NCBI RefSeq assembly: GCF_020567525.1
Contig: NZ_JAJCVI010000007.1
Span: 1 to 64,000 of the forward strand
Direction: 5' to 3'
Length of the DNA stretch: 64,000 nucleotides
Source of the DNA: Halorubellus salinus
Lineage (GTDB): Archaea; Halobacteriota; Halobacteria; Halobacteriales; Natrialbaceae
The notes beneath the pieces are model-generated. The model had not been told where the DNA came from. It did not search any database and saw only the letters and a list, made by a program, of their open reading frames with translations. Below, in pieces: positions 46,243 through 55,682 of the stretch (positions are counted from its first letter, which is position 1; each line of letters begins with the position of its first letter). The translations under genes and the position numbers were made by a program.

Positions 46243-46413
46243 ATGTCGCTGACGGACTGGCCGCAATCACTCGGCGGCCCTGTACGTTTGGAAGACGATG
46301 GGTGTGTCGAGGTGTGCTTGGATTGGGAGAGGCGTGTTGATGGCGCCATGGAAGTCGTTGGGGGTGGAGTTGTCGTGTTGGCAGGAAGTTTCATTTGGTG
46401 GTGGGCGCACTGA
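46243..46413 (+). CDS. Small protein with C-terminal membrane anchor
   Basis: A 56-residue protein: M-S-L-T-D-W-P-Q-S-L, a charged middle, then a hydrophobic end (V-V-G-G-G-V-V-V-L-A-G-S-F-I-W-W-W). GGAGGC lies 5 bases before the ATG, and the stop is 6 bases before the next gene. Unknown function, perhaps co-expressed with the lipoprotein. Confidence 0.48.
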   Translation: MSLTDWPQSLGGPVRLEDDGCVEVCLDWERRVDGAMEVVGGGVVVLAGSFIWWWAH

Positions 46414-46419
46414 TGGTGT

Positions 46420-47115
46420 ATGCAATCGGTGAATCGGCGGTGGGTGGTTACTGTGGGTGCGGTGCTCCTTTCTGGCTGTTCTTCAAATCCGTTATCTGAT
46501 TTGGGGGGCCAGACCAGTTCAACGACGGCCTCGGGAGGAAGCGCGGGGACAACGAGGAGCCAGGGCACCCAATCGGATGCCAAAACCAGTCGGCCATCGG
46601 ACACTGAGGAATCGGGGGGCGAGACAACAACTCCACGGGATGACGGCTCTAGGGCGGGGATTGCCGACAGGGCACGGTCGTTGCTGCCGCCGGTGGACGT
46701 GCTGCCTTCGGGCTATTCGCATCAGAGCACGACGCAGGGGTCTGACACTGGAGTGGCGTCATTCGTCCGGACGTATCGCGATGACGGGCAGGATGGAGGC
46801 GAGACGCCGGCGTCTGTGGCGGTGTCTGTCACCGGCTTCGACGCCCGCACGGCCGCAGCCGAGGCGACTGAAACGCGGATTGCCGAGACAGAATCACGAT
46901 ATGACACCTCGATGGAGACGGTGAATCTGGAGTCTGGGGTGTCGTATCAGCGGTTACGGACAGTTACTGATGGCGAATACCTCACCATTCATCTGTGTAC
47001 CGTCGGTCAGTTCTCGATTGCAGTTGTGGCGTCGGACTCACTCAGCTATGGCCAGTCTGTGCCCCTGCGTCTGACCCAGACGGTCTTCGAGCGGCACCGG
47101 GCCAATATTGCTTGA
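46420..47115 (+). CDS. Lipoprotein with low-complexity linker
   Basis: A 231-residue protein with signal and lipobox L-L-S-G-C at residue 20, a Ser/Thr/Gly-rich linker to about 75, and a folded domain ending at 231. Its last 78 bases overlap the end of the giant toxin-like gene on the other strand. It could be a surface partner or an immunity factor for that protein, but nothing in the sequence proves it. Confidence 0.66.
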   Translation: MQSVNRRWVVTVGAVLLSGCSSNPLSDLGGQTSSTTASGGSAGTTRSQGTQSDAKTSRPSDTEESGGETTTPRDDGSRAGIADRARSLLPPVDVLPSGYSHQSTTQGSDTGVASFVRTYRDDGQDGGETPASVAVSVTGFDARTAAAEATETRIAETESRYDTSMETVNLESGVSYQRLRTVTDGEYLTIHLCTVGQFSIAVVASDSLSYGQSVPLRLTQTVFERHRANIA

Positions 47116-50100
47116 TGGGGTTTCCTCGGTGCTGCGATAGATTATCTCGAACCCGTGTTCTCGGGCTGCCTGCTGCAATAATCGAAGTGTCTCCGAGTCT
47201 CGGACTTCTTCGACGACGACGATGAGTCGTGCGTCAGCGTCCACTCGGTCCGAGTTCTTCGCAAAGGCTTCATAGTTCTCCATCTGGTCGACGAGGTCTG
47301 TGATGTCACTCGGGTTTCGGACCGTAGATTTCACTTCGACGAGGCGGTTCCCGTCTAGGATGAGGTCGATTTCGCCCTCCGTCCCAGTTTTGCGGATGAG
47401 CTCGGCACTGAAATCGAGGTCCATCGCTCGAATCTGGGGTCTCCCGAATCGGAGGGCGGCAGTCATCTCAGTCGGGATTCCTTTCGTGCCGCCATAGTTT
47501 GAGACTTTGAGTTGATGGAGCCATGAGTCATCTCCGGCCCGGAACGCCGATTTGAAGCCGTCTACGTCGCGTAGTTCGGCGGCTGCAGCGAATACTTCAG
47601 TCCACTTGATGCCGACGTGGGCGTCACTCGTGGGGTCGACTCGCGCAGCCAGGTCTGTGACGTCCGACACAGTGAGCGCCTCAGCTTTGAGTAAGGCGTT
47701 GAGGTCACTGGCCCGAATGCCGCCTCGGACGTAGCTCCGGAGTGTCTCACTAGGTAGTTCGTGGGTCGATTCGAGTCGCGAGAGGGCGCGCAGATCAATG
47801 CCTTCGGTGGCTGCTTTGACGACGAGGTCTCGGCTGAGGAGGCCTGAGGTTCGGAGTGCCACAGCTGGGTTGTCGCCGGCCGTGGTGGGTTTGTCGCTGT
47901 AGTATTTCGTGACGAACCGATACTGTTCGGTGGGCGATAATTGTTTCAGTTCGTCGGAGTAGCGGAGGGCGCCCGCGATAGAGCGCGGTGAGTGGTCGCG
48001 GACGATTTGCGGGATATCGATAACGCGGCCATCTGTGATCGAGACTCGGCGCCCGATTTCTTTTCCAGTCACGCTGAGGCTTTCAGTCCCGGCTTTGAAT
48101 CTGCGGACTTTTCGTAGAGACCGGATGCCGTCGGCAGCTGTATCAGCTCCCTTATATAAGGTTTGGCCTGCGGCCTTGAATTTCCCACCGACACCGAGGG
48201 TCACAACATCGAACGCCACCCACCCGCCCGACCAGATCGCTTTATTCGTCTGGCCGCGGTTCTGGGCGCGCTTGTACGCTCCATAGTCGCCGAGTGGCGC
48301 CAAGATACTGATGAACCGACCGGTTTTGTATGCCGTACTGTCCCGGTCAACGTAGACGTTGGCGCCAATCTCCTCGCTAAGATAGGCGTCCATCTCACTG
48401 CTTCGCTTGGCGCTGTATGTCTCTCGCAGCCCCTCAGAAGCACCCATACTGAGATACGTGAGTTGCCTGTCAACTTCGTTTTCACCCTTATCAGCAAGTT
48501 TGAGAGTCTGCACCCCGCCAGACGCTGACGTCGGATAAGGGACAATCATATACGCATCACGAGACCCTGTGCGGCGCCATTCCGTGACGTTCGCATACAC
48601 AACCGTAATCCCAACCGACCCCCGCACCACCGTCACCTTCGTCCCTTCCACCCCAGCTGCACTCATCTCATCCAGGACATTCTCAATCCGCGCATCAACA
48701 GTACTGCCCGAAACCTGCGTCTCGAGAACCTCCGCGATAGTGCCTGGGTCGGGGGTAGGGCCAAAGGTCAGGTCTGCCCGTTGTTCGCTGGGGTCCTGGA
48801 GCGGCGTGGCTGTTGTGGTAATCACGTCGCCGCCCTGCACCGTCGTTGTGGTCGAGACGAAGTAAGAATCGTCGTGTTTCCGCGGTGTTTCGACCGTCAG
48901 ACTGGTGCCATTCGGAATCCGTCCCAGACTGACAAGGCCGTTCGAATTCGTGTCCTTCGTCTCACCATCGATGGACGGGTACGAGTCACTGGAGAGTTCC
49001 ACCGTGACCCCAGACACCGGTTCACCGTCTGGCGTCTCGACCGCTACTGTTGGATAGACGTATCGGGGAATCGTTATCTCGCGGTCCCCGCCCCACAGGT
49101 CGCTCTCGCCTGTTTCAAACACGATTCCAGTCGGTTTATACCCCGGTTTCTCAGCGAGCACCGACAGTTGGAGGTCACGGGGGAGCGGTCCAAACTCGTA
49201 GACTCCGGGTTCGATCTCGGTGCCATTCAGCGACTCGGGCACGTCATACGACGGCCCGGTTTCGAATCCGATGAACCCGACAGCGGTGACTGTCACATCC
49301 GCATCCGTGACCGGCTCACCGGAACCGTACCCGACCACGCGGACAGTCGGGTCGACTAATTCCTCAGCGACAATCACCGACCCGAGTGTCGTTACTCGAG
49401 TCTCCGTGTCTGGCGACGATTGAGATAGCTTGAGCGCCACACTGGCAGGGGGCGACGCGGCCGTTGGCGTCCATGCAAACGTGTGCGTGGTCGTCGCCCC
49501 CGCGTCAAGCGTCACCGTCGTCGTAGTCGTAGCGCTCTGAGTCTCTGCCCCGGGCACACTGATGGTCCTCGTCACGGCCCGATCATGCGGATTCGAGAGC
49601 TGAACCGTGACAGACACCGTATCGCCCTCGGCGATAAACTGTGCCGGTTGCGTGACAGCCGCCATGTCGAACCCAGATGTGGTCGTACTGTTGTTCGACT
49701 CGGCGCTGACGGTATAGGTGGGCCCCCACGCGCTGGACGCAGTCCGAACCCAGTCGTCGCCGATTCGCGTTTCAACCTGCGTCTTCACGCGCACCGGGCC
49801 GGCCGTGGTGGGCGTAAAGTCAGCACGGAGAGTTTGCACGTCGCTCGCTGGCACTGATGAGGTTGGCGTGCGGACGGTCTCCTCCGCAGCACCATCCCCA
49901 TCGGCGTCAATCAGGAACGCCACGCGAACGGATTGCTCGTCACGGTTCGGGTTTTCTACCGTGGCGTCCAGTGGAACACGTTCTCCCGTGGTTAGATTGC
50001 CATCGCTGGCAGCCTCAGCAGCCACACCGCTGTCACGCGTGAGTGGGTACTGTCGTTCCACGACGAGTGACGGCGCCTCGCCTGATTCCACGTCGAGTTT

Positions 50101-53100
50101 CGTCGTGGCCCAGAAGGCACCATCAGCATAGACTTCGACATAGTAGGTTCCCGGGGTGAGATTCTGCCAGCTGGTCTCGCCCGACGAATTCGTCTGTTGG
50201 GTGTCGAGTTTGTTGCCACCATCGTCGTAGAGGACGACGGTCGCACTGGCAGTTCGAGAGCCGTCACTGTCCTCAACTGCAAGTTTGAGACCGCCGGTAG
50301 ATGACGCCACGTCAATCTCCGTTACCCAGCCAGTGTCGGCCGTCAGGACCCAGTCATCATTGACTATGGTCTCGACTGCGACCCGAACCTGAGAGGGACC
50401 GCCTGAATCCAGTTCATGCTCGTACCCAAACCACTCCGACCCCGCACTCGCGACATCTACTGGCCCTCGAGTAATCGTCTCCTCAGCACGCCCATCGTTG
50501 TCCGTATCGAGGAAGATCTGCACGCGAACCGAGCGGTCGCGACCAGCATCATTCCGGACTCGCGGCGAGATGAGGACCGTCTCGCCGACTTCGTAGGTGC
50601 CGTCGCCACCATCTTGATTCCGAATCTCAAGTGCATTCGGGTACGGTTCGTGGCGCTGGAGTGTTGTCGATGTGGTCGCCCCAGCCTCGACGTCAACTGC
50701 GTCCCCACCCCAGTAGAGACCGTCGGCGTACATTTCGACGTGATAGGAGCCTGCCGGCAGCTCGGAGAAGGACGCACGACCGTCAGTATTCGTGTGTGTG
50801 GAGTCGACCACTGTGTTCGCGTCGTCATACAGCACGAGTTCAACATCACCCTCCGGGGTGCCTGATTTGTCCTCGACAGCGAGCTCAAGGGTGCCTGTAT
50901 CGGATTGCACCGTCATCGAGTCGTGCCAGCCAGTGTCGTCGGTCTGCACCCAGCTGTCACCGAATTCGGTCTCGACGAGGACGCGTACCTGTTGGGTTCC
51001 ACCCGACGAAATCGCGTGTTCGTAGCCGAACCACTCGCGGTCACCAGCACCAACCGTGATGGGTCCTCTTGTTACCGTCTGTTCGCCGCTCCCGTCGTTG
51101 TCGGTGTCAACGAGTATCTGGACGCGGACCGACCGACTACTCGATGCGTCATTCACAATCGAGGGCGTGATGAGAGCTGTCTCACCAACTTGGAGACGTC
51201 CATCGCCATCCCCTTGTTCTTCAACCGGGACACCGTCGGCGTACGGTTCGTATCGCTGAATCGTTCGCGTCGTGGTCTCGCTCCCCTGCACTTCGATATC
51301 GAGGCCACCCCAGTACTGCTCGTCAGCATACGTCTCGACATGATATTGGCCGTCGTTGAGGTCGGCCCAGACCACGTCGCCACTGGCGTCGGTATATTTG
51401 GTGTCCACTCGGTTCCAGTCCTCGTCATAGAGGACGACCTGGATGCCAGATGCGGTGGCGCCACTTGCATCGGTGATGGTGAGATCCAGATTGCCAGTTG
51501 TGGATTGCACGTCGAAGGCGTGCTGCCAGCCAGTATCGTCAGTAATCACCCAGCTGTCACCGAACTCCGTCTCGACGAGCACGCGTACCTGGTGCGTGGC
51601 ACTGGCGTCAATCGTATGCTCGTACCCGTACCACTCTGAGCCGCCACTATCGATTGTCAGTGGGCCACGCGTGATTCGCCGTTCAGCGGTGTCATCGTTG
51701 TCGGTGTCGACGAGTATCTGCACGCGGACTCCGCGACTAGTCGATGCGTCATTCCTCACGCGGGGTGTGATCACCGCGGTCTCGCCGCGTTCAAAGACAC
51801 CATCGCCATCGCCTTGTGCCTCAATTTGGAGTGCCGATTCGTACGGCTCGTACTGTTGGATGGTTCGGGTTGTGGTACTGCCGGCCTGGACCGCTGTCTC
51901 GAGCCCACCGAGATAGCGGTCGTCGGCGTACACCTCGATGTGGTAACTGCCGTCACTGAGGCTCGTCCAAGAGATGCCACCATCGGCGTCGGTGTACGCT
52001 GTGTCAAGCTGCTCCCAGTCATCATCGTAGAGGACGACGCGGGCGTCCGCGATTGGCTGTCCAGATTCATCTTCGACCGTGATATCCAGGCCGCCGGTCG
52101 ATGACTGCACAGTGTACGCGTCTTCCCATCCGGTATCGTCAGTCAGCACCCAGTCACCTCCAAACTCGGTTTCGACGAGCACGCGAACCTGGTGGGTGCC
52201 GCGTGCTTCTATCGGATGCTCGTATCCATACCAGCCAGCGTCGCCGCTCGAGATGGTCTGTGGGCCCCTCGTGACAGTCTGGTCAGCATTGCCGTCGTTG
52301 TCGGTGTCGACGAGAATCTGAACGCGGACAGCGCGGCCGGTTGACGCGTCGTTTCGAATCCTCGGCGAGATGACAGCGGTTTCGCCAGCCTCGAAGGTGC
52401 CGTCACCGTCTCCTTGTTCAGCGATGTCCAGATTGTCTTCGTACGGTTCGTAGCGTTGGAGTGTGGTGGTTGTCGTCGATCCAGTGGTCACTTCCACTTC
52501 CGAGCCGCCTAGGTACTGGTCGTCGGCGTACGTCTCGATATAGTACGTGCCGGCAGTGAGGGTAGTCCAGGAGACGTCGCCATTGGAATCACTGTATTGT
52601 GTATCGATTGCGTCGTAGTCGCTATCGTAGATGGTGACTCTGGCGTTGTCGATAGCATGGCCGGACGTGTCTTCGACGGTGAGTTCGAGTGTGCCCTCGT
52701 TTGACTGGACGGTGAACGACTGCTGCCAGCCGGTGTCGTCGGTGACTGCCCAGTTGCCGCCGAACGCGGTTTCAACTTGGACGCGAACTTGGTGTGTGCC
52801 ACTTGTGTCAGGCGTGAAGTCAGTGCCGTACCACTGGTCGTCGTTGCTGTTGATGGTTAGTGGCCCTCGAGTGACGGTGGTCTCGGCGACATCATCGTTG
52901 TTGGTGTCGATGGAGATTTTGACTCGGACGTCGCGGCTGTATGATTTGTCGTTCCGTATCTGTGTGGCAATATTGACGGGGTCTCCAATGGAGATGGTTC
53001 CGTCACCGTTCCCCTCGTCGGTGAGGTCTATGGTTTGTTCGTAGGGCTCGTTCCGGCGGAGTGTGATGCTGGCAGCGGTGTTATCTGTGACTTCTGCGGT

Positions 53101-53526
53101 TACGCCACCCCAGAATTCCCCATCGTGGTACGCTTCGAGATTGTATTCACCGGGGGAGAGGTCGGACCACGAGACCTGTCCGTTCGAGGCTGTCGTTTGT
53201 GACCCGACTCTGTCCCAGTTGGTATCGTAAAGAACGACTGTTACGCCGGCAGTTTCATAGCCGTCAGCGTCGCGTACGGTGACCTCAAGTCCACCGTTTG
53301 TTGCTTGGGTGTGTGAGAACGGTTGATGTGATGGGGCGAGGGGACCCGAAGAGTTCGTGCGTTCTAGTGGGTCGTGTGTGGTCGTTGGTGAGGCGGCGGC
53401 TGTGGTGCCGGGCAATGTCCCGAGAAGGCATAGTGAGCCAATCAGGAGCAGGCTGATTGCGAGTACGGATATTTGTAGGCGGCTGTGTCGACTGTGTATC
53501 GGATGTAGCGTGCCCTTCAGAACCAA
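47038..53526 (-). CDS. Giant exported repeat protein with C-terminal PD-(D/E)XK nuclease (candidate polymorphic toxin)
   Basis: A 2,162-residue protein. Signal peptide about 18-45. Six tandem units of about 195-200 residues (about 77-1265), each made of a CnaB/carboxypeptidase-regulatory-like sandwich and a second beta domain with a D-T-D-N-D-G calcium-loop-like motif. Further beta domains run to about 1600. Then comes a region like bacterial pre-toxin segments (A-I-W-S-G-G-W-V-A-F-D-V-V-T-L-G-V-G-G-K), a helical part, and E-I-D2054-L-I-L then V-E2064-V-K2066, the PD-(D/E)XK nuclease pattern. The start is TTG at 53,526, with a GGTGGGGGA motif 7 bases upstream and TTATAAG about 45 bases upstream. 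Layout and end domain match polymorphic toxins delivered to competitors. No obvious immunity gene. Confidence 0.8.
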   Translation of the reverse strand: MVLKGTLHPIHSRHSRLQISVLAISLLLIGSLCLLGTLPGTTAAASPTTTHDPLERTNSSGPLAPSHQPFSHTQATNGGLEVTVRDADGYETAGVTVVLYDTNWDRVGSQTTASNGQVSWSDLSPGEYNLEAYHDGEFWGGVTAEVTDNTAASITLRRNEPYEQTIDLTDEGNGDGTISIGDPVNIATQIRNDKSYSRDVRVKISIDTNNDDVAETTVTRGPLTINSNDDQWYGTDFTPDTSGTHQVRVQVETAFGGNWAVTDDTGWQQSFTVQSNEGTLELTVEDTSGHAIDNARVTIYDSDYDAIDTQYSDSNGDVSWTTLTAGTYYIETYADDQYLGGSEVEVTTGSTTTTTLQRYEPYEDNLDIAEQGDGDGTFEAGETAVISPRIRNDASTGRAVRVQILVDTDNDGNADQTVTRGPQTISSGDAGWYGYEHPIEARGTHQVRVLVETEFGGDWVLTDDTGWEDAYTVQSSTGGLDITVEDESGQPIADARVVLYDDDWEQLDTAYTDADGGISWTSLSDGSYHIEVYADDRYLGGLETAVQAGSTTTRTIQQYEPYESALQIEAQGDGDGVFERGETAVITPRVRNDASTSRGVRVQILVDTDNDDTAERRITRGPLTIDSGGSEWYGYEHTIDASATHQVRVLVETEFGDSWVITDDTGWQHAFDVQSTTGNLDLTITDASGATASGIQVVLYDEDWNRVDTKYTDASGDVVWADLNDGQYHVETYADEQYWGGLDIEVQGSETTTRTIQRYEPYADGVPVEEQGDGDGRLQVGETALITPSIVNDASSSRSVRVQILVDTDNDGSGEQTVTRGPITVGAGDREWFGYEHAISSGGTQQVRVLVETEFGDSWVQTDDTGWHDSMTVQSDTGTLELAVEDKSGTPEGDVELVLYDDANTVVDSTHTNTDGRASFSELPAGSYHVEMYADGLYWGGDAVDVEAGATTSTTLQRHEPYPNALEIRNQDGGDGTYEVGETVLISPRVRNDAGRDRSVRVQIFLDTDNDGRAEETITRGPVDVASAGSEWFGYEHELDSGGPSQVRVAVETIVNDDWVLTADTGWVTEIDVASSTGGLKLAVEDSDGSRTASATVVLYDDGGNKLDTQQTNSSGETSWQNLTPGTYYVEVYADGAFWATTKLDVESGEAPSLVVERQYPLTRDSGVAAEAASDGNLTTGERVPLDATVENPNRDEQSVRVAFLIDADGDGAAEETVRTPTSSVPASDVQTLRADFTPTTAGPVRVKTQVETRIGDDWVRTASSAWGPTYTVSAESNNSTTTSGFDMAAVTQPAQFIAEGDTVSVTVQLSNPHDRAVTRTISVPGAETQSATTTTTVTLDAGATTTHTFAWTPTAASPPASVALKLSQSSPDTETRVTTLGSVIVAEELVDPTVRVVGYGSGEPVTDADVTVTAVGFIGFETGPSYDVPESLNGTEIEPGVYEFGPLPRDLQLSVLAEKPGYKPTGIVFETGESDLWGGDREITIPRYVYPTVAVETPDGEPVSGVTVELSSDSYPSIDGETKDTNSNGLVSLGRIPNGTSLTVETPRKHDDSYFVSTTTTVQGGDVITTTATPLQDPSEQRADLTFGPTPDPGTIAEVLETQVSGSTVDARIENVLDEMSAAGVEGTKVTVVRGSVGITVVYANVTEWRRTGSRDAYMIVPYPTSASGGVQTLKLADKGENEVDRQLTYLSMGASEGLRETYSAKRSSEMDAYLSEEIGANVYVDRDSTAYKTGRFISILAPLGDYGAYKRAQNRGQTNKAIWSGGWVAFDVVTLGVGGKFKAAGQTLYKGADTAADGIRSLRKVRRFKAGTESLSVTGKEIGRRVSITDGRVIDIPQIVRDHSPRSIAGALRYSDELKQLSPTEQYRFVTKYYSDKPTTAGDNPAVALRTSGLLSRDLVVKAATEGIDLRALSRLESTHELPSETLRSYVRGGIRASDLNALLKAEALTVSDVTDLAARVDPTSDAHVGIKWTEVFAAAAELRDVDGFKSAFRAGDDSWLHQLKVSNYGGTKGIPTEMTAALRFGRPQIRAMDLDFSAELIRKTGTEGEIDLILDGNRLVEVKSTVRNPSDITDLVDQMENYEAFAKNSDRVDADARLIVVVEEVRDSETLRLLQQAAREHGFEIIYRSTEETPSSNIGPVPLEDRLGQTQGHRLAIAE
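49700..53300 (-). repeat. Six tandem ~590-bp coding repeats
   Basis: Each unit encodes an opening such as L-E-L-T-V-E-D-x-S-G, a middle R-Y-E-P-Y, the strand V-R-V-Q-I-L-V-D-T-D-N-D, T-R-G-P, then W-Y-G-Y-E-H and D-D-T-G-W. The middle units are the most alike at DNA level, and the first and last are more diverged, as expected when repeats expand by recombination in the centre of an array. Bounds are approximate. Confidence 0.75.
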
Positions 53527-53710
53527 CTCAAATCCCCCACCTGAATATGTTAGATTTCCAATTCAGGTCTTATAATTGTTCTGGGCGCACGTACCCGACA
53601 CGAGGACACTCCCAACACCAGCAGCCAAAACCTCAATCAGACGCCACCCTCCCATGGGATGCAACGAGTCGGCCACCTACTCATTTGAGGGACGGCTGCG
53701 ACGCACCGAT

Positions 53711-55345
53711 ATGCAGCTTCCAGGGCGAACGCCCCTACGGCTCTCACCGCAGACGACGCGCGCGGTCGTCGCTGGGAGTGCCGTCTTCGATCTCCTCACA
53801 CGGCTCCCCGGAGACGTACTGATTCCACTACTGTCGGTCAGTGGCGGACTCGCAGGCCCACCATGGCTCGCCACACTCTCAACGTGGCTCCTGTTCTTCG
53901 TGGTCGTCTTCACCATCACCCCCTCAATCTTCACACACCTAGACGTTCTCCCACGACATGCAACTAGGTTCAGACTCATCTTCGCCACCGGCACCATCGC
54001 GGTCGCATACACCCTCCAGAACCCACCACCTCGCGGCATCCCTTACCTGAAGCTAATCTTCGGGATGTTCCTCCTCGGCGGAATCATCCTCGCGTACCTC
54101 TCGATTGTTCACAACTGGCGTGTCACGAGCGCAGAGGGCCAAGCTGTCGAGATTCTTGACCTGATGACGCCAGGCGAGGATGCACGCGCAGAAATTCGAA
54201 CTGACCTCGCACGCGAGGGGTGGCTCGGCCGCGCCGGCCTGACATCGTACCTGCTTGCAGTGATGATTATCGTCGCCATGCCAGCAATCCTCGCCGCAGT
54301 CGTCCTCAGAGCGCTGACTTACGCCTACCCACTCCTCGACATCTTGGTCCTCGCCTGGGTCCTCAAGGACCGATTTGAACCGCACCTGGAGATAGTATCA
54401 TCGGACAGCCGCTTACAGCGGTTCTACTATGATATCGAGTCGTTCCTCTTCGACATCATCGACCAAGCAACTAGAAGTATCCACGGGATGATCGCAACGA
54501 TGTTCGCGCTGTTGGGTGTGATGGTCGCAGCGGGCTACTTCCTCTTGCTAGTCTCGGTCGGCCCCAGGTTCCTCGAGACAATCCAACTCGGGGTCCGAAC
54601 GCTCGCTGATTCGCCGTCGCTCGATGTCTTCCAGATAGTGTGGAATCTCCTCGGTGTCCTGGTCCTGTTGGGGACCGTCGGAAGCTACGCGCTCTGGGGG
54701 TGGCTGCGAGAGCTCCAACGCCTCCCGTATTTTCTCGACTACAGGGAGGCCAAGACGACCGAGGAACACCCTCGTGACGCACTGTCTGCGTTACCTCCAG
54801 CGCGAGTCACCGGGTTCTTCGGGCTGCCGGCGGTTGCGATGGGACTCATGGCCGCCAGCATTCAATCGGACTCGACCCTCGCCAACACAATAGTCAGCGT
54901 CGGCTGGCCGCTATGGCTCGTCTTGCTGGGTGTTGCCGGCCGGCGAACACTCACCCGACGACCTCAGCCCGTACAGCGCGAGTACTGGGTCATCACCAGC
55001 GCCTTGCCCTGGTACACGATATTATTCTTGACGTTCGCCAACGCCGACGGTATCGTGACAGCCGCACCGAATCCACTCGCAATCGTCGCCGTTCTCAAAC
55101 TCCCGCTGGCCTTGGTACTCCTCTGTACAATGATGGCTGTGTTCCCGTTCGTCACCGACTACGCGGAACGCACCGAAGGACTCCAGAAGTACGCCGCAGC
55201 AGCGGTCATGCTCGGCCTCGGCTGCATCTCTCTCGTTGCCACAACAATCTTCAGCGGCACCTACAACACTGGCGCCGAAATACTCGCCGGAATCGGATTC
55301 GTCGCCGGTATCCTCTTCTTCCTCGTGAGATACTACGACCTCTAG
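53711..55345 (+). CDS. Multi-pass membrane protein, function unknown
   Basis: About 544 residues from the ATG at 53,711 with roughly 12-13 membrane helices in two halves, separated by a charged loop around residues 145-180 and one near 340-365. No transporter signature is recognised. It is divergent from the giant exported protein with 184 bases between, so shared control is likely. It might take part in export, anchoring or immunity, all unproven. An in-frame ATG at 53,654 is another possible start. Confidence 0.65.
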   Translation: MQLPGRTPLRLSPQTTRAVVAGSAVFDLLTRLPGDVLIPLLSVSGGLAGPPWLATLSTWLLFFVVVFTITPSIFTHLDVLPRHATRFRLIFATGTIAVAYTLQNPPPRGIPYLKLIFGMFLLGGIILAYLSIVHNWRVTSAEGQAVEILDLMTPGEDARAEIRTDLAREGWLGRAGLTSYLLAVMIIVAMPAILAAVVLRALTYAYPLLDILVLAWVLKDRFEPHLEIVSSDSRLQRFYYDIESFLFDIIDQATRSIHGMIATMFALLGVMVAAGYFLLLVSVGPRFLETIQLGVRTLADSPSLDVFQIVWNLLGVLVLLGTVGSYALWGWLRELQRLPYFLDYREAKTTEEHPRDALSALPPARVTGFFGLPAVAMGLMAASIQSDSTLANTIVSVGWPLWLVLLGVAGRRTLTRRPQPVQREYWVITSALPWYTILFLTFANADGIVTAAPNPLAIVAVLKLPLALVLLCTMMAVFPFVTDYAERTEGLQKYAAAAVMLGLGCISLVATTIFSGTYNTGAEILAGIGFVAGILFFLVRYYDL

Positions 55346-55381
55346 TACCACAATCGACCCGCTCAACTAACACCCAGGTAG

Positions 55382-55606
55382 TTACGGCCTTTCTGCATCG
55401 GGTGGGGTCTCGATGACGATGTCTCGGGCTCGAGGGCCGCGGGACGCGGTCTGGATAGAGAAGCTGACTCGGGCGTCGAGTGTCGGCTCACCTCGAACGA
55501 CATCTGCCCGGTGCAAGAAGACGTCCTGTCCATAGCCGTCCCGTTCGATGAAGCCGTACGCCTCCTCGTCGCTCAGAAACCGGATGCGCCCAGTTGCCTG
55601 TTCCAT
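55382..55606 (-). CDS. Cold-shock-domain (CspA-like) protein
   Basis: A 74-residue protein: M-E-Q-A-T-G-R-I-R-F-L, the RNP1-like Y-G-F-I-E-R and RNP2-like D-V-F-L-H-R-A-D-V, then V-S-F-S-I-Q. This is a single-strand nucleic-acid-binding cold-shock fold. The Lys/Trp usual in the first strand is changed. It is divergent from the channel-like gene, whose ATG lies 77 bases away, so the two share a promoter region. ATG at 55,606 is chosen; an upstream in-frame TTG would add 7 residues. Confidence 0.8.
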   Translation of the reverse strand: MEQATGRIRFLSDEEAYGFIERDGYGQDVFLHRADVVRGEPTLDARVSFSIQTASRGPRARDIVIETPPDAERP

Positions 55607-55650
55607 AGCCGTCTCTCCGACAGACAACGGCCGGATATTTCAATCACTAG

Positions 55651-55657
55651 TTTTATT
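55651..55657 (+). promoter_or_regulatory. TATA box, leaderless promoter for 55,683
   Basis: TTTTATT is centred about 29 bases before the ATG at 55,683. It lies within the short region shared with the divergent cold-shock gene. Confidence 0.5.
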
Positions 55658-55682
55658 CGTCGGTCGCGGGTGGTTCTGGGCA

